In this document: in pieces, positions 47,459 to 59,286 of the stretch
Position numbering within the stretch: the first letter of the stretch is position 1
Layout of the letters: the number at the start of each line of letters is the position of its first letter
NCBI GenBank assembly: GCA_964030475.1
Contig: CAXIPT010000002.1
Coordinates: 17,938,523 to 18,002,522 of the forward strand
Length of the DNA stretch: 64,000 bases
Source: Tethya wilhelma
Taxonomy: Eukaryota > Porifera > Demospongiae > Tethyida > Tethyidae
Direction: 5' to 3'
Program-made: the position numbers and the translations under genes
Notes under the pieces: generated by a model
Database searches by the model: none
The model's input: only the letters and a program-made list of their open reading frames with translations
Told to the model about the DNA's origin: nothing

Positions 47459-49598
47459 ATGGCGAGATCTACTGATTTTGTAACAGAAGAACAACTGCAG
47501 AAATTAAGTAGACTTCTTCTAAGAGCTCTCAGTAATAAAATGTATGAAAATCAAGAAGAGGGAGACCTAGCTCTTGGGTCTGGGAATGAGGTTAATGAGG
47601 AAGACCGTGCTAAAGTGTGCATTCATGATACAGATATTCAACGAATCATTGATCTTGGTCTTGGAAGAGGTGTTGATGCTACTAACCCTGCTCCTTGGAA
47701 AAACAAAACTGCATTTCAAGTTCGTCCTGTCACCCTTGACAACATTATTGGCACTGAAGAAGGAGGCTGTGTTCAGAGCTATGAAAGAGAAGTCAGTAGT
47801 ACATCAGAAACTCGAGGACAAGCAAGTGCTTCAGTCACTAATCCAAAAACAGCAGTCACTATCGGAGTTGAAGCTGAATACTCTCAGTCTAGTTCTAGCA
47901 GGTACCGAGTCATTGGAACCAAAGTTCTCAACCGTACAATTTCGTTTAAGGAACACTGCAATGACAGTTCCATTCAACTTCCACCTGGCACCACACCATT
48001 CGACCAATGGCTCTGTAAATGGATCTTGGAGAAGGAAATTGCAGACATTGGTGGTGAGATCGTTAAGCTTAAACGAAAAGTTACAGAAAGTGGAAATGAA
48101 AGCACACACAAAGAGCTTGCCAATTTGGAGAGACAGCGCAGTATCCTAGATGAGCCACAGCTCTTTGAAACTGGGCAGAATGACTACACGAGTGGGTTGA
48201 GCAGTCTGAAAGAATCAAAACTAACACAGATTGAGAAGCTAAACAGTGTTGAAGAAAAGAAGATTGCTGAATATTGCAAGGAATTTATTGAACACTTTCA
48301 TATCACCCATTATATCTCCAGCATTCAACTTGGGGCATCAGGGTATGAAGTTTTGTCCGAGAATCATCTTAGTCGAAAGTTGAGACTAGGAGGCCGGGTT
48401 GGAGTGGAGAAGATTGCAGCAGGAAGTGGAGAGGGCTCCCACTCAAGATCCCACAGTAGAAAGTCCAGTGAAGTCAACAGGATAGGTGTGATTGAAATGA
48501 AGAACAACATCCCAACTGTCAAGAGAGGCTCTCACCAGGAGGCAGTTGTAGGGATCCAAGTGAAGCCAATCAGCGACCTTGTTCAAATCCCAGAGCTGAA
48601 AACATCACTGCAAACAGCTCTAGTTGAGTATACAAGACTTGAGGGAGAATCTTGTGGTAAGTTATACCCCATGCATTTTTAACATGCAACATCTGAAAAA
48701 CTTTTGTATGTTTTTTCCAATGGGTCCTTTTTTCATCCACTGTGCCACTAGTGGTATAAGGAATCTCTACTGGGCTGTTAATGATTCTTGTCAAGTAACA
48801 GCTGTTCAGGGCAAGAGCAATGCATCAAAGTTTTACCTCAAGCCTAGTGGAAATCCTAAACACCCTAAGGAATTCTATATCTGTTACTACGATGTAGACT
48901 TGAAAGAGCACAAAAGTACAAGCCTTGAAGATCAACTGGATGAAGAAAAAGCTTATACTGAGCCGATTCCTCGCTATCTTCATACTACTCTTAGTGTCAC
49001 TGGAACAAATCCAGGACCACTCCAATTTCAATATGTTGCTAGAGATAAAGATACTCGTCTTACTCTTGAAAGCTGTGCTAGAAGACATCATGAGCCCCCA
49101 GTGTCCCTGCCCTCGTGGATCAGTGGGAGCGAATTATGCTATATCAAATGTGCTAGACGCAAGCGTCAGAAAAATGGCTACATTGCAGTAGTGACTGTCA
49201 CTAAACCTCAAAGAAAATGCATCACTGTTTGTGTTAACTCTAAGCAAAACGAGCGAAATCCAGATTCATATATGCTTTTCCAAATTGTGAAAACTTCTGA
49301 TACCCTGATCAATCGAAAATTTGAAACATCCAGACCTGGCAATAAAGAAATGTCAACGATCCCATTGTTTGGCATTTCTAAGGAAGTTTATCGTGCCAGT
49401 GCAGGACCCAAGCTTATGCAGCCTGAAGCATATGAAGACAAAGAGCCATTGCTAGAAGAAACAATGTCACTGAGATCAACAGAAACAGGACTATCTGAAG
49501 AATCTAGACTAAAAATACGTCAAGAAATAGAGCCACCACAGAAGAGCCATAGCAATGAGCTGTCTTGCTTAGTTGAACCTGTACAGTTTAATACTTGA
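47459..49598 (+). CDS. MACPF-like protein B, with broken 3' splice site
   Basis: Second paralogue. Exon 1 (47459-48656, donor GGTAAGT) codes for the MACPF-like domain. It is nearly identical to gene A over long stretches, with a longer N-terminal linker and a shorter helical insert. The second half is open to the TGA at 49596-49598, with its own tail (EDKEPLLEETMS). Genes A and C read CCAG-CTGGTCC at the acceptor; B reads CCAATGGGTCC, so the AG is gone. The next AG dinucleotides downstream are out of frame. Without splicing, the MACPF ORF ends about 12 codons into the intron, as a 407-residue protein. The same change creates an ATG (48719) in frame with the second half. Either B makes only the MACPF half, or the halves are separate, or it is a pseudogene. 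Confidence 0.68.
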
Positions 49599-50318
49599 TG
49601 AACTTACAGATTTCAATGTAATTGTGTGATAGTCTCACAGCAAAAGTTATTGTTTTCTTTGACTAGTGTCAGCTTAGTAGCTGTCTGTTAGCATTCTTTG
49701 TTTTGATTTGTATATATAGTGATATTATATCTGCATGTGTAGTTGATTAATACCATTAATTTTATCACTGACTAACATACAATTGGGTGGCATGCATGTG
49801 TATAGTGGTTGCTCTTGTGTGGTCTATCATTGGTCCCTAATGCATGCATGCATGTGATTCCTGTGACACTATGTATTCTTTTGACATCGTACACAATAGG
49901 CTGACATGTACACAGCCATCATTCAATTGACCCATTTCAAAGTGAAAGAAAGATGAATTGGCTCTTTCAATTGACCTCACATAGTGACTAACATGACACA
50001 GTCACTTGCATGGACTCACTCAGTGCATGCAGTTAATTAGGAGAGAGTATACGTATGTAACACTTATTCAGTGGCATGTGCACACTGTATAATTTACAAT
50101 GAGAAACCATTATATAATGTCACTGAATACTTGCACAATAGTTGTGTAATAATGCCCTTTCCACACTTTAATGTATTCTGATATAATGAAGCACTATCCA
50201 TATGACAGTCATCTAGGGTGTGTGCTTGCATTAACAATGGCCTTGTGTGGATATCTTCTCTCCAGTGACACCCTGCATTATTTGGCTGAGGCCACTGCAT
50301 GATCAATTTAATTAAGCC

Positions 50319-50383
<65 letters not shown>

Positions 50384-50795
50384 TAGTGAAAGTACATCTC
50401 AATTTTTGATTCACGTATGATGTGTGTTGTTGTTGCTAAGGGTCAGCAATCACATTAGTACTGTAGTAGCACAAGAGAATTCCCTCCAGGAGCTGACATG
50501 CGTACACTAACAGATATTCTATAGCTTTTGATCTTAGAAGATTTCATGCAACAGACTAGCAACAGATTCTCACACCAATAATGAAGCCAGTGAACTGAAT
50601 GCCCAAATTATGATGCTATGCAACTTCATAGCTACATAAACAGGGTGAAGCAGGAATTCATTCCTTAGCCGTTGTTTGAGCTCTTCCTCATCGAGTGTTG
50701 AACTGAACAGGAGAGCTAAGTGTATATTGTTGGAAGCTGATTCACTGTAAAGTATCACTAAGCCTGAATCGTGACCAATTGCGAAGTCAACTAAC
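49599..50795. other. Gene B to C intergenic with a (CT)n microsatellite
   Basis: 1.2 kb without a supported gene. It contains about 30 CT units at 50323-50382 and several ATGCATGCATG-like runs (near 49843). I recognise no second MACPF relic here. Confidence 0.6.
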
Positions 50796-52124
50796 ATGGC
50801 AAAATCTACTGATTCTCTAACAGCTGAAGAACAATTTCAAAATTTGAATAAACTACTTCTAACAGCTCTCACTGATAAAAATCAAGAAGATGAAGGAGAC
50901 CATGCCAAAGTGTGTATTGATGAGAAGGAGATTCAACGAATCATTGATCTCGGTCTTGGAAGAGGTGTTGATGCTACTAATTCTGCTCCTTGGAAAAACA
51001 AAACTGCATTTCAAGTTCGTCCAGTCACCCTTGACAACATTATTGGCACTGAAGAAGGAGGCTGTGTTCAAAGCTATGAAAGAGAAGTCATGAGTACCTC
51101 AGAAACTCGAGGACAAGCAAGTGCCTCAGTCACTAATCCAAAAGTAGCAGTCACTATCGGAGTAGAGGCTGCATACTCTGAGTCTAGTTCCAACAGGTAC
51201 CAAGTCATTGGAACTAAAGTTCTCAACCGTACAATTTCGTTTAAGGAACATTGCAATGACAGCTCCATTCAACTGCCACCTGGTACCACACCATTCGACC
51301 AATGGCTCTGTAAATGGATCTTGGAGAGGGAAATTGCAGACATTGGTGGTGAGATCGTCAAAATTAAGCGTCGGCAAACCATAGCAGAAAATGTAGATGA
51401 TGAAAATGAAACCACACAAAAAGAGCTTGCTAACTTAGAGAAACATCGTTTTAGCCTAGTTGAACCAGATTTTGAGCTATTTGAAACAAGACAGGATGAA
51501 TATGCAAGTAGATTGAGCAGTCTGAAGGAACTGAAACTTGCACAAATTGAGAAGTTAAACAATGTTGACGAAAAGAAGATTACTGAGTACTGTAAGCAAT
51601 TCATTGAACACTTTCATATCACCCATTATATCTCTAGCATTCAACTCGGGGCATCAGGATATGAAGTTCTATCTGGGAATCATCTTAGTCGGAAGTTGAA
51701 ACTAGGAGGCCGTGTTGGAGTGGAGAAGATTGCAGCAGGTAGTGGAGAGGGCACCCGTTCAAGATTCTACAGTAGAAAGTTCAGTGAAGTCAACAGGATA
51801 GGTGTGATTGAAATGAAGAACAACATCCCGACTGTCAAGAGAGGCTCTCACCAGGAGGCAGTGGTAGGGATCCAAGTGAAGCCAATCAGTGACCTGGTTC
51901 AAATCCCAGAGCTGAAAACATCACTGCAAACAGCTCTAGTTGAGTACACACGACTTGAAGGAGAAACTTGTGGTAGGTCTAAGTGCATACATTCTTAGTA
52001 ATTATTATTAATTTGATCAATTACACCTGTAAGGTGGTGTTTGCATTCCAATTATGTACCCACATAGTCAAGACTTAGAATATAAATTTATAGCTTGATT
52101 GCTCATCATTTTAGCACATCATTA

Positions 52125-52163
<39 letters not shown>

Positions 52164-52996
52164 TATTTAATTTTAATTCTCCAGCTGGTCCTTTCTTCAT
52201 CCATTGTGCCAGTAGTGGTACAAGGAATCTCTACTGGGCTGTTAGTGATTCCTATCAAGTAACAGCTGTTCAGGGCAAGAGCAATGCATCAAGGTTTTAC
52301 CTCAAGCCTAGTGGAAATCCTAAACACCCTAAGGAATTCTATATCTGTTACTACGATGTAGACTTGAAAGAGCACAAAAGTACAAGTATTGAAGATCAGC
52401 TGGATGAAGAGAAAACTTATACTGAACCAGTTCCTCGCTATCTTCATACATCTCTTAGTATCACAGGGACGAATCCAGGACCCCTTCAATTTCGATACGA
52501 TGCTACAGATAAAGATACCCGTCTTGTTCTTGAAAGCTGTGTTACAAGACGTCATGAACCCCCAGTGTCCCTGCCCTCGTGGATGAGTGGGAGCGAAATA
52601 TGCTACATTAAATGTGCTAGACGTAAGTTTCAGAAGAATGGCTACATTGCAGTAGTAATTACTGAATCTCAAGGTGAATGTGGATCCCAAGGAGAATGTG
52701 GCATCACTTGCTGTGTAAGCTCCAAGCAAAGTGAGAGATCCTCTGGTTCGTACATGCTTTTCCAAATTGTGAAAACTCCTAATACTTCACTTAATCGAAA
52801 AACCAAAACAAGTGAAGATACATTTGGAAGCACTGGATATATCGTGGATGGTGACTCACTGCCACAGCCTATGCTTGTACCTGAAGATGATCCAATTTCA
52901 GACAACTCTTTCACAGAAGAGCCATCAACTTATTTCATGGAGGAAATCGACTTTCAGCTGACAAGGAGTCATGATCCACTGACATATGGTCAATGA
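50796..52996 (+). CDS. MACPF-like protein C with C-terminal beta-trefoil-like half
   Basis: Third paralogue, exons 50796-51972 and 52185-52996, with the same phase-1 intron as gene A, here carrying a (TG)n run at 52126-52162. The domain plan matches A: LGLGRGVDAT start, Ser-rich strands, charged helical linker (more diverged than A versus B), FHITHYISSIQLGAS signature, VKPISDLVQIPE end, then the Cys/Tyr-rich second half. A Gly/Ser/Glu insert (SQGECGSQGECG) that looks like a small internal duplication sits before the last strand. The acidic tail is unrelated to those of A and B and ends at the TGA at 52994. No signal peptide. Confidence 0.78.
52126..52162. repeat. (TG)n microsatellite in MACPF gene C intron
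   Basis: About 18 TG units, 22 bp before the exon 2 acceptor. Confidence 0.9.
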
Positions 52997-53345
52997 CGGT
53001 TTATTTGTTTTTTTTTGTTTTTTTTTTATAGATTGTATTATCGAATAGTTTTGATTTTAAAAAACTAATAGATAGCTGGTAGGTAAAACTTGTAAACAAA
53101 TTGTATAGATGTAGAAGTTCCATTGTTTATAGCTGGCCTGCATAAAGATCATTCATTGGTGAGTTGAAGTGGTTTTGTTATCATTAGGCAAATTCTCCAA
53201 ATCTGAACTGGATTTAGTTTTCAAAGTACCCCCCTATTTGTACCATTAGACTGCTGTGTACAGGTAATGTATATTTAGACTCTAATAGAGTGTTGCTAGT
53301 CCTATTTCAACTACTGTACACCCTCATTCACTCTCTTTCCTTTAG
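52997..53345. other. Gap between MACPF gene C and the attractin-like exons
   Basis: I find no signal-peptide exon, CUB, EGF or Kelch coding sequence here. A candidate donor (ACAG then GTAATG) occurs near 53262 without a convincing exon before it. Confidence 0.5.
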
Positions 53346-54635
53346 CTCTCAATCTCACTGATGAAGACAACACATGCTCCCGTACCTCCTGCTTTTCCAT
53401 CTCTGCCTGTGAAGATTGCTTCGACAGATCGTGTTTCTGGTGCCCTTCCCTCAACCACTGTGTGCCCAACGAACACTCAGGATTCTACCCACTCACCTAC
53501 ATCTATGGGCAGTGCCTCGGGTGGGTCAATCGGGTCTCGTCCAGAACCTGTCCTGGGGAGTGCAGCCGCCATCAGACGTGTGACTCCTGTCAAGGAGACT
53601 CTGTCTGTGGATGGTGCAACGATCCTTCCAATACCGGCCTCGGCAGGTGTGAGCAAGGAGGGTTTGGTGGCCCAAGAGAGGCCGGGTCTTGTCAGGCGGC
53701 CAGTCTGGAAGAGGAGAGTGAAGAGTGGTTCTTTGACCAGTGTCCCGGTGAGACATGTTGAATGACACTGCACTCAATTATGTTATGCTAATTGTCGTGT
53801 CTATATTTGTATGCTGCTTGTGTACATACATACTGCTAATGGAATTGATGGCGACGTGCCTTATTGATCACAATTGCTGTTGACTACCTCAATCACAGTT
53901 TGTCAGTGTAATGGACACAGCATGTGCGTCAATGATACCTCCACTTGTGAATTCTGTCAGGACAACACGACTGGTTTGATGTGTGAGGAGTGCACTCTGG
54001 GATTCTTTGGCAATGCTCTTAATGGAGGCAACTGCACTGGTACGTGAGAGGAACTACGTAGAATACTTGCATAGCTAGGATTTTTCTAGTTTTTGTCGTT
54101 CCATTGTCTCTCTCTCCCTCCAGAGTGTGACTGCAATGGGTACAACCCTGTGTGTAACACCACTGATGGGACGTGTACCTGCCTCTCTCTGGGAGTGACT
54201 GGTGACAGGTGTCAGTTCTGTGATGGCGCTCAGAGCTACACTGGAGATGCCAACAACTTCTGCTACGGTATTATTATAGATTGTGGCAAAATTCCACATT
54301 TTGTGCTTACAAGATTGAGATATGACGTTGTCGTTACTGTTGCATTCCTTTGTTTGATTTATAGTTGATTTGGCGGTTGGGTTCATCTACACATTCAGTG
54401 TGGACCAGGATCGTCAGCAGAGTGGATTCTTTACTGTCACTCCTAATTCAGTATGTTACTCACATACTCAAAGTGTGTTCATAGTAGTACACTTATGATT
54501 TTCTATGTAGGATATTGCATTGCATTTGAAAATTGAAGCAACCATCATTTCTCAAAGCCCAGTTGTGATCCAACTGTTCTTGGGACGAAGTGAGAACCAT
54601 TAATCACACTACCTAGCTTCCACACAAGACACTAA

Positions 54636-54674
<39 letters not shown>

Positions 54675-55708
54675 CTGAAAACCTCTCAGCACTGGTGAAC
54701 CTCACAGAGCCAATTGAGCTCCACTTCAACGGCAGTACTCACGAGGCCCGCTACGGTAGCTTCAGTAGCAACAGGAACCTCTCGGCCGCTGACCTCCACA
54801 CATTCGCCCGGCCCTCCCTGCAAATGACACCAAACTTCACTGCAATCTTTGATGAAGCCGTCGAGAACGACTACACCAATCACATGTGGGACGGAGACGT
54901 GACCCTCGTGGTGTACGCCTACAATTTATCCAATCCTTCCACGTTCAGGATCACCGTCGATCAGCAAGACTTTATCTTCCTGCTCTACTTCTTCATCACA
55001 TTTATCACGTAAGGAACAGTACAAGTCCAATTGTTACACCTATGTTCCGTGAGGTTACTAATGGAGCTTACCTTTCCATGTCAATGATCTTTCCCTAGGT
55101 GTTTTACGGTCCTCTTGAGTGCCTTCTTGGCCGGATGGTACATCAAGAGGAAGCTTGAGATACGAGCTATAATGAGGGTAAGTAATGCAGTTTATGACTG
55201 TAGGTCGGAGTGTGTGCTAATGTCAAGTTATGATAGAATTATATATGTGGCATAATCTCTTTCTGTACCTGATCCACAGCAACAGTACATTGAACTTCGT
55301 AGAAGAGTGGCCAGACCTTTTGCCAGACTGAAATTGGTCATCGACAGCAAACCTGACCTGGACAGGACAACGGACTCGCCCCCCTTCCACCAGCACCCCT
55401 CCTACATCGCCGTGGAGACGTGTAAAGACAGCAAGGCAGCTGTACTGTCGTTGTTTGTTCAGCTGCCAGGGAACTCCGAGAGCGGTAAACCAGGAGTGGG
55501 TCGATCGGGCTTGTGCATCGGGAGTGCCCTGGTGAAGGTGAACCCTTCAAAGAAGCACAAAGACAAGTCGAACAAAAAGAAGAGGCACAGAACTGGCAGA
55601 AATAATCGCAGGGTGGAAGCCAATGGGGATTCAACACAAAACCACACATCCACGGAGAGAAGAGAACGTGTGACCAGCATGAGCGATTCCGTCACTGTGA
55701 ATGCATAG
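53346..55708 (+). CDS. Attractin/MEGF8-type membrane protein, C-terminal half
   Basis: Single-pass membrane protein fragment. Exon 53346-53747 holds two PSI-type Cys-rich modules (ending CFWCPSLNHCVPN and CGWCNDPSNTGLGRC). Exon 53899-54041 (CQCNGHSMCVNDTSTC) and exon 54122-54267 (CDCNGYNPVCNTTDGTC) are laminin-type EGF modules. A juxtamembrane domain with NXT/NXS sites follows, then a membrane helix (FIFLLYFFITFIT joined to CFTVLLSAFLAGWY). The cytoplasmic tail VARPFARLKLV ... DSKAAVLSLFVQLPG ... GRSGLCIGSALVKV matches the attractin tail. It stops at 55706-55708 after a Lys/Arg-rich end. The first visible exon opens without a Met, so 5' exons (signal peptide, CUB, EGF, Kelch in relatives) are missing from the adjacent sequence. 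An AATAAA near 55980 fits its 3' end. Confidence 0.85.
54639..54671. repeat. (CA)n microsatellite before an attractin-like exon
   Basis: About 16 CA units ending at the CAG acceptor of the next exon. Confidence 0.88.
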
Positions 55709-56119
55709 TGATTGGGTGCAACCTTTTTTTTTTTTTTTCATAATGGCACAGCATGTTATGTTAATTTTGATGTGTGTAGCATTGGGTAGGTTGTATATTT
55801 ATTTTCTCTTACTCTGTAACTTGGCTTGTGATGGATCAAATTTAATAATTATTCTTGTTAATAATTATTTTGTTATTGTGTAACTTCTGTGATTTTCTGT
55901 TTTGTGTGTGTTTTGTGGTTGTTCAATTTTATTTTTATCCTTCAGTATCCATGTACAATACAATACAATAATTTCCATACAATAAAAATAAAAGACTATA
56001 ATTATTATTATATCTCATATTAAAAATTAATACTATTACTATCATGAGACAATTTGTGACCTCGATATCATTGCTCCCTATACTGCCATGTATAGAAAGC
56101 TCTAGGTCAGTGTGGTCCA
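55709..56119. other. AT-rich 3' flank between attractin-like gene and PGM3
   Basis: The two genes end tail-to-tail here. It holds a T-tract, AT-rich sequence and overlapping AATAAA-type signals near 55980 (plus). No gene seen. Confidence 0.6.
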
Positions 56120-56927
56120 TCACCGTAGTGACGGGATGTCCCCTACACCTCCAGCCAGTTTGTGCACACACTCACCAACCTGAACAGCTAGTCTATCAGC
56201 TCCAGTCTGCATGAATGACAATGTACATAACAAAATGATTGATCAGCTACAAATTCTTTACCTGACTATCAGCTTCAGCATAGACTCTTACAACATCTTC
56301 AGTTCCAGATGGTCTATACAGATATACACAGATCACTTTCATATCCCCACAACCCCCCTACGCATGCTGACTGTGAGTATACCTTACAAATGCCCTCCCT
56401 TTGGGTGTCCCTGCTACTAGTTTGTCAATTTCTTCCTGGAGACCAGCTGGAGTGGTGGTCAGCCTCTCAAAGTCAGTGGTTTTGAGAACCATTCTGTCCT
56501 CCACTTTTACCTTCAGTTGTCTATTGGGTAGCTCAGTGTAAATGGCGTCCCATTCAGCACACCCCCACTAGATGTGTGCATGTATGTGGACGAGGTCACA
56601 TTGAACTTCTTGGTTGTCATATGTACATGGTAGAGTCCTCTCACCTGACTGTGCATCAGGATGGTCTCCACCAAGAGAAAGTCAGAGATGGCATCACCCA
56701 CTGCTTGGTTGATGAGCTGGGTGAGGGACACAAGCTGTATGGCTGCATCACGTACCGAGCTTGAGAGTTTCTCATCTTCGCAGGCTTTTTTGAAGACTTC
56801 CATGGCTCTATCACTGAACAGCACTGTACCATGACCATTGGCTTCAAAGTACACCCCAATGTCATATTCCAATGCCTTGTGATGTAGGTGCTTTACTCCT
56901 GTCAGGGTACATGCTACTGGGACTACC

Positions 56928-56978
<51 letters not shown>

Positions 56979-59128
56979 AAACCAAACATTACTAGCAGGC
57001 TAACATAAACCCTCCTACCAGTGTGTCTCTTAGATAGGCAGTGGCACTTCCATTTGCATAAGCTGTTTGTACGACACCTGTATGAGTGAAAACGATTAAA
57101 AAGGATTCCCGAGTGAACAGCAGATGATGGCTGAATTACCAATGCTAAGATCAGTTTGCAGCTTTTTCAGTCGTTCACATATGAAACCTGCAGTCTGTAA
57201 GTAAAATCAACTTCACAACAATTTTCAATGTTTGTATAGAGACCAACAGAGCAGCTGTTACAACATACCAATGCAGCGATTTTGTCCCCATCCAGCATTC
57301 TGAACTCTCCAGCTATAGAGGGGGATATGTGAAACCATCTCTCTACAGTTGTTCGTATCGTGTGCATGCAGTCATGTACCTGAGCTCTTGTAGAAGAAGA
57401 CAATTCTATCTCCATCGCCATCAAAAGACACACACCGTTCACCCACAGCAAACTCAAACCCAGGTGGAGCCATCTGCTGTGATTTCACATAGTCAGCACC
57501 ACACTACATGCAGACAGTGGGGAATAATAGCACAAAGATCTAGACCATCACTCAGATTATCTCAGCAAGTGTTAAACACACTGATTAAGTGATGTGGAGT
57601 AATAATACAGAATGTGCAAATTAAGCAGTTTTATGGTACCTCTTTGTTTAACACTCCAGATGTGCCATCATTCAGCACTTGGACATTGAGGAGTTGTTTG
57701 CCAGCTGTTGCATTGAGACACTCCACCATTCTTCTCATCTTGTCAGCTCCAACTCCATTTGCACCGTCCAGCTTTATCAAAGGTTGAGAGGGACATGGCT
57801 GCAAAGAGAAACACACAAGAATGAAGCAATGGACTGGTCTAGATTGAGCTTTGAAACATAGAGACAAGAATCTACAGTTGTGAAGCTTCCCCAATACGTG
57901 ATGATAATTTTCATGCACATAGACCTTACAGTGGGTAAGAGGTTGACATAGGCAGCTGCTAGCTTCTTGTAATAGCCCTCCTCTGATGGTGCTCCAAATG
58001 ATTCATTTGTGTTGATACAACGGACAATATAGTGGAGCTGGGGGGTAGTGAGTACACCTGGAGAGTGGGTTTGGATGCTCCATGAAATAGGTGTGCACAT
58101 AAAGTTGTCATAGCTTACCAAAATCGGTAGAATCAGAGCCCAAAATTTCTACACCTTTTGACAGCTGTCCTGCAAGTCTCTCTCCACTTGGTCTTCACAT
58201 AAACAGTGGTGAGCATAAGCAATTTACAGAGGCACACAGGGCGATGCCCCTAGCTTGATTACCTTGTGTCTCTAGCAAACACTACTCTACCACGCTTCGT
58301 CACATCACAGCCCGTCTCCTTGACAATGCCACTCACAACAGCCCCTACTTCATCGATACTACAACAGTCACAAATACAAACACAATATACATGGGGGGTC
58401 TCATTAATGGAGAGCCTTTGTTGATGGTACATTTGAACATTGGTACCTTGCATTGGCAAGTTGGGTTGCATATTTCTCCCAAGTTGGTACTAACATGTCA
58501 CCCAGAGGGTCCACCACCTTCACACCATTGTCCTACAATAACAGTTTGTGCAGTTCAAGATTGACAAAACTCAAAGGTTTTCATTAGCTTCGTTCCCAGG
58601 CTCCCCGCCTACCTTACACATTATATGATACTAGGCGGGGAGCCTGGGAACGAGGCTAGGTTTTCATGGCACTGTAGTTAGCTAGATGAATTACCTCTAC
58701 GGGGTTGTGTGAAGCAGTGATTACAACACCAATAGTGGCTGTATACGATTGTGTATGAAAGAAATGTCCATCATATTTTGGTTGGATGCATATCAAAATA
58801 TATATAGTTTGTTCTGACCTCCAACTGACTTGGACCTCAGAGCAGCAAGAACTCCAACTCTGAAAACCACTCTATCCAACTTATCAGCTCTGCATGATCC
58901 ATGGTAATTAAAATAAGGATTGAAACAGGGTGCAATCAAGAGTATATAATAGTATACTCTTGGTACATGCATCTGTGCACTGACATGTCTACAACTTGTG
59001 GTTTATACTATAGACTTGAGAACTCACTTCTCTCTGAACCCAGCAGTACCGTAAGAAAACTTCCACGGTACACCATCAGGGAAACGTCTTCTTTCTTCTT
59101 CTACAAGAGAAGAAATAACACTCTCCAT
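56120..59128 (-). CDS. PGM3: Phosphoacetylglucosamine mutase
   Basis: Interconverts GlcNAc-6-P and GlcNAc-1-P on the way to UDP-GlcNAc in the cytosol. The ATG at 59128 opens [20 protein letters not shown] and then the sugar-phosphate motif SYGTAGFRE. The phosphoserine loop TASHNP is at about 58700-58715, [13 protein letters not shown] near 58040, and the Mg-binding loop DGDGDR near 57400 (vertebrate DGDADR). [19 protein letters not shown] (56800-56870) covers the sugar-binding part. The phosphate-binding loop [17 protein letters not shown] is near 56280-56320. The C-terminus [14 protein letters not shown] ends at the TGA at 56120. All catalytic motifs are intact. A (GA)n run and a MITE lie in introns. 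TTC14 ends 158 bp upstream on the same strand. Confidence 0.96.
56930..56974. repeat. (GA)n microsatellite in PGM3 intron
   Basis: About 22 GA units on the plus strand, so a CT tract in the transcript, lying directly upstream of a PGM3 exon where it can serve as the polypyrimidine tract. Confidence 0.9.
58585..58658. mobile_element. Mutator-like MITE, 9-bp target duplication
   Basis: A 74-bp near-perfect hairpin. The left arm TAGCTTCGTTCCCAGG continues CTCCCCGCCTA, and the right arm is its inverse, ending GGGAACGAGGCTA. A perfect 9-bp direct repeat GGTTTTCAT flanks it at 58576-58584 and 58659-58667. It lies in a PGM3 intron. Confidence 0.87.
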
Positions 59129-59286
59129 TTCTAGCTTGGGCTGCAATTACACCTCTGTTCCTTGTTAATTCATTGATGGGCATCAATTAGCAATGCAATT
59201 ATCATCATAATTATAATATAGACATCATAGACTACCACAAACAAAGAAAACCACATGTACAACAAAAAAAATTCTACAAATGAACT

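Noticed and set aside
53361..53765. 134-residue ORF starting MKTTHAPVP
   Set aside because: Wrong frame of the attractin-like PSI exon; the Cys-rich frame is the one that splices to the laminin-EGF exons.
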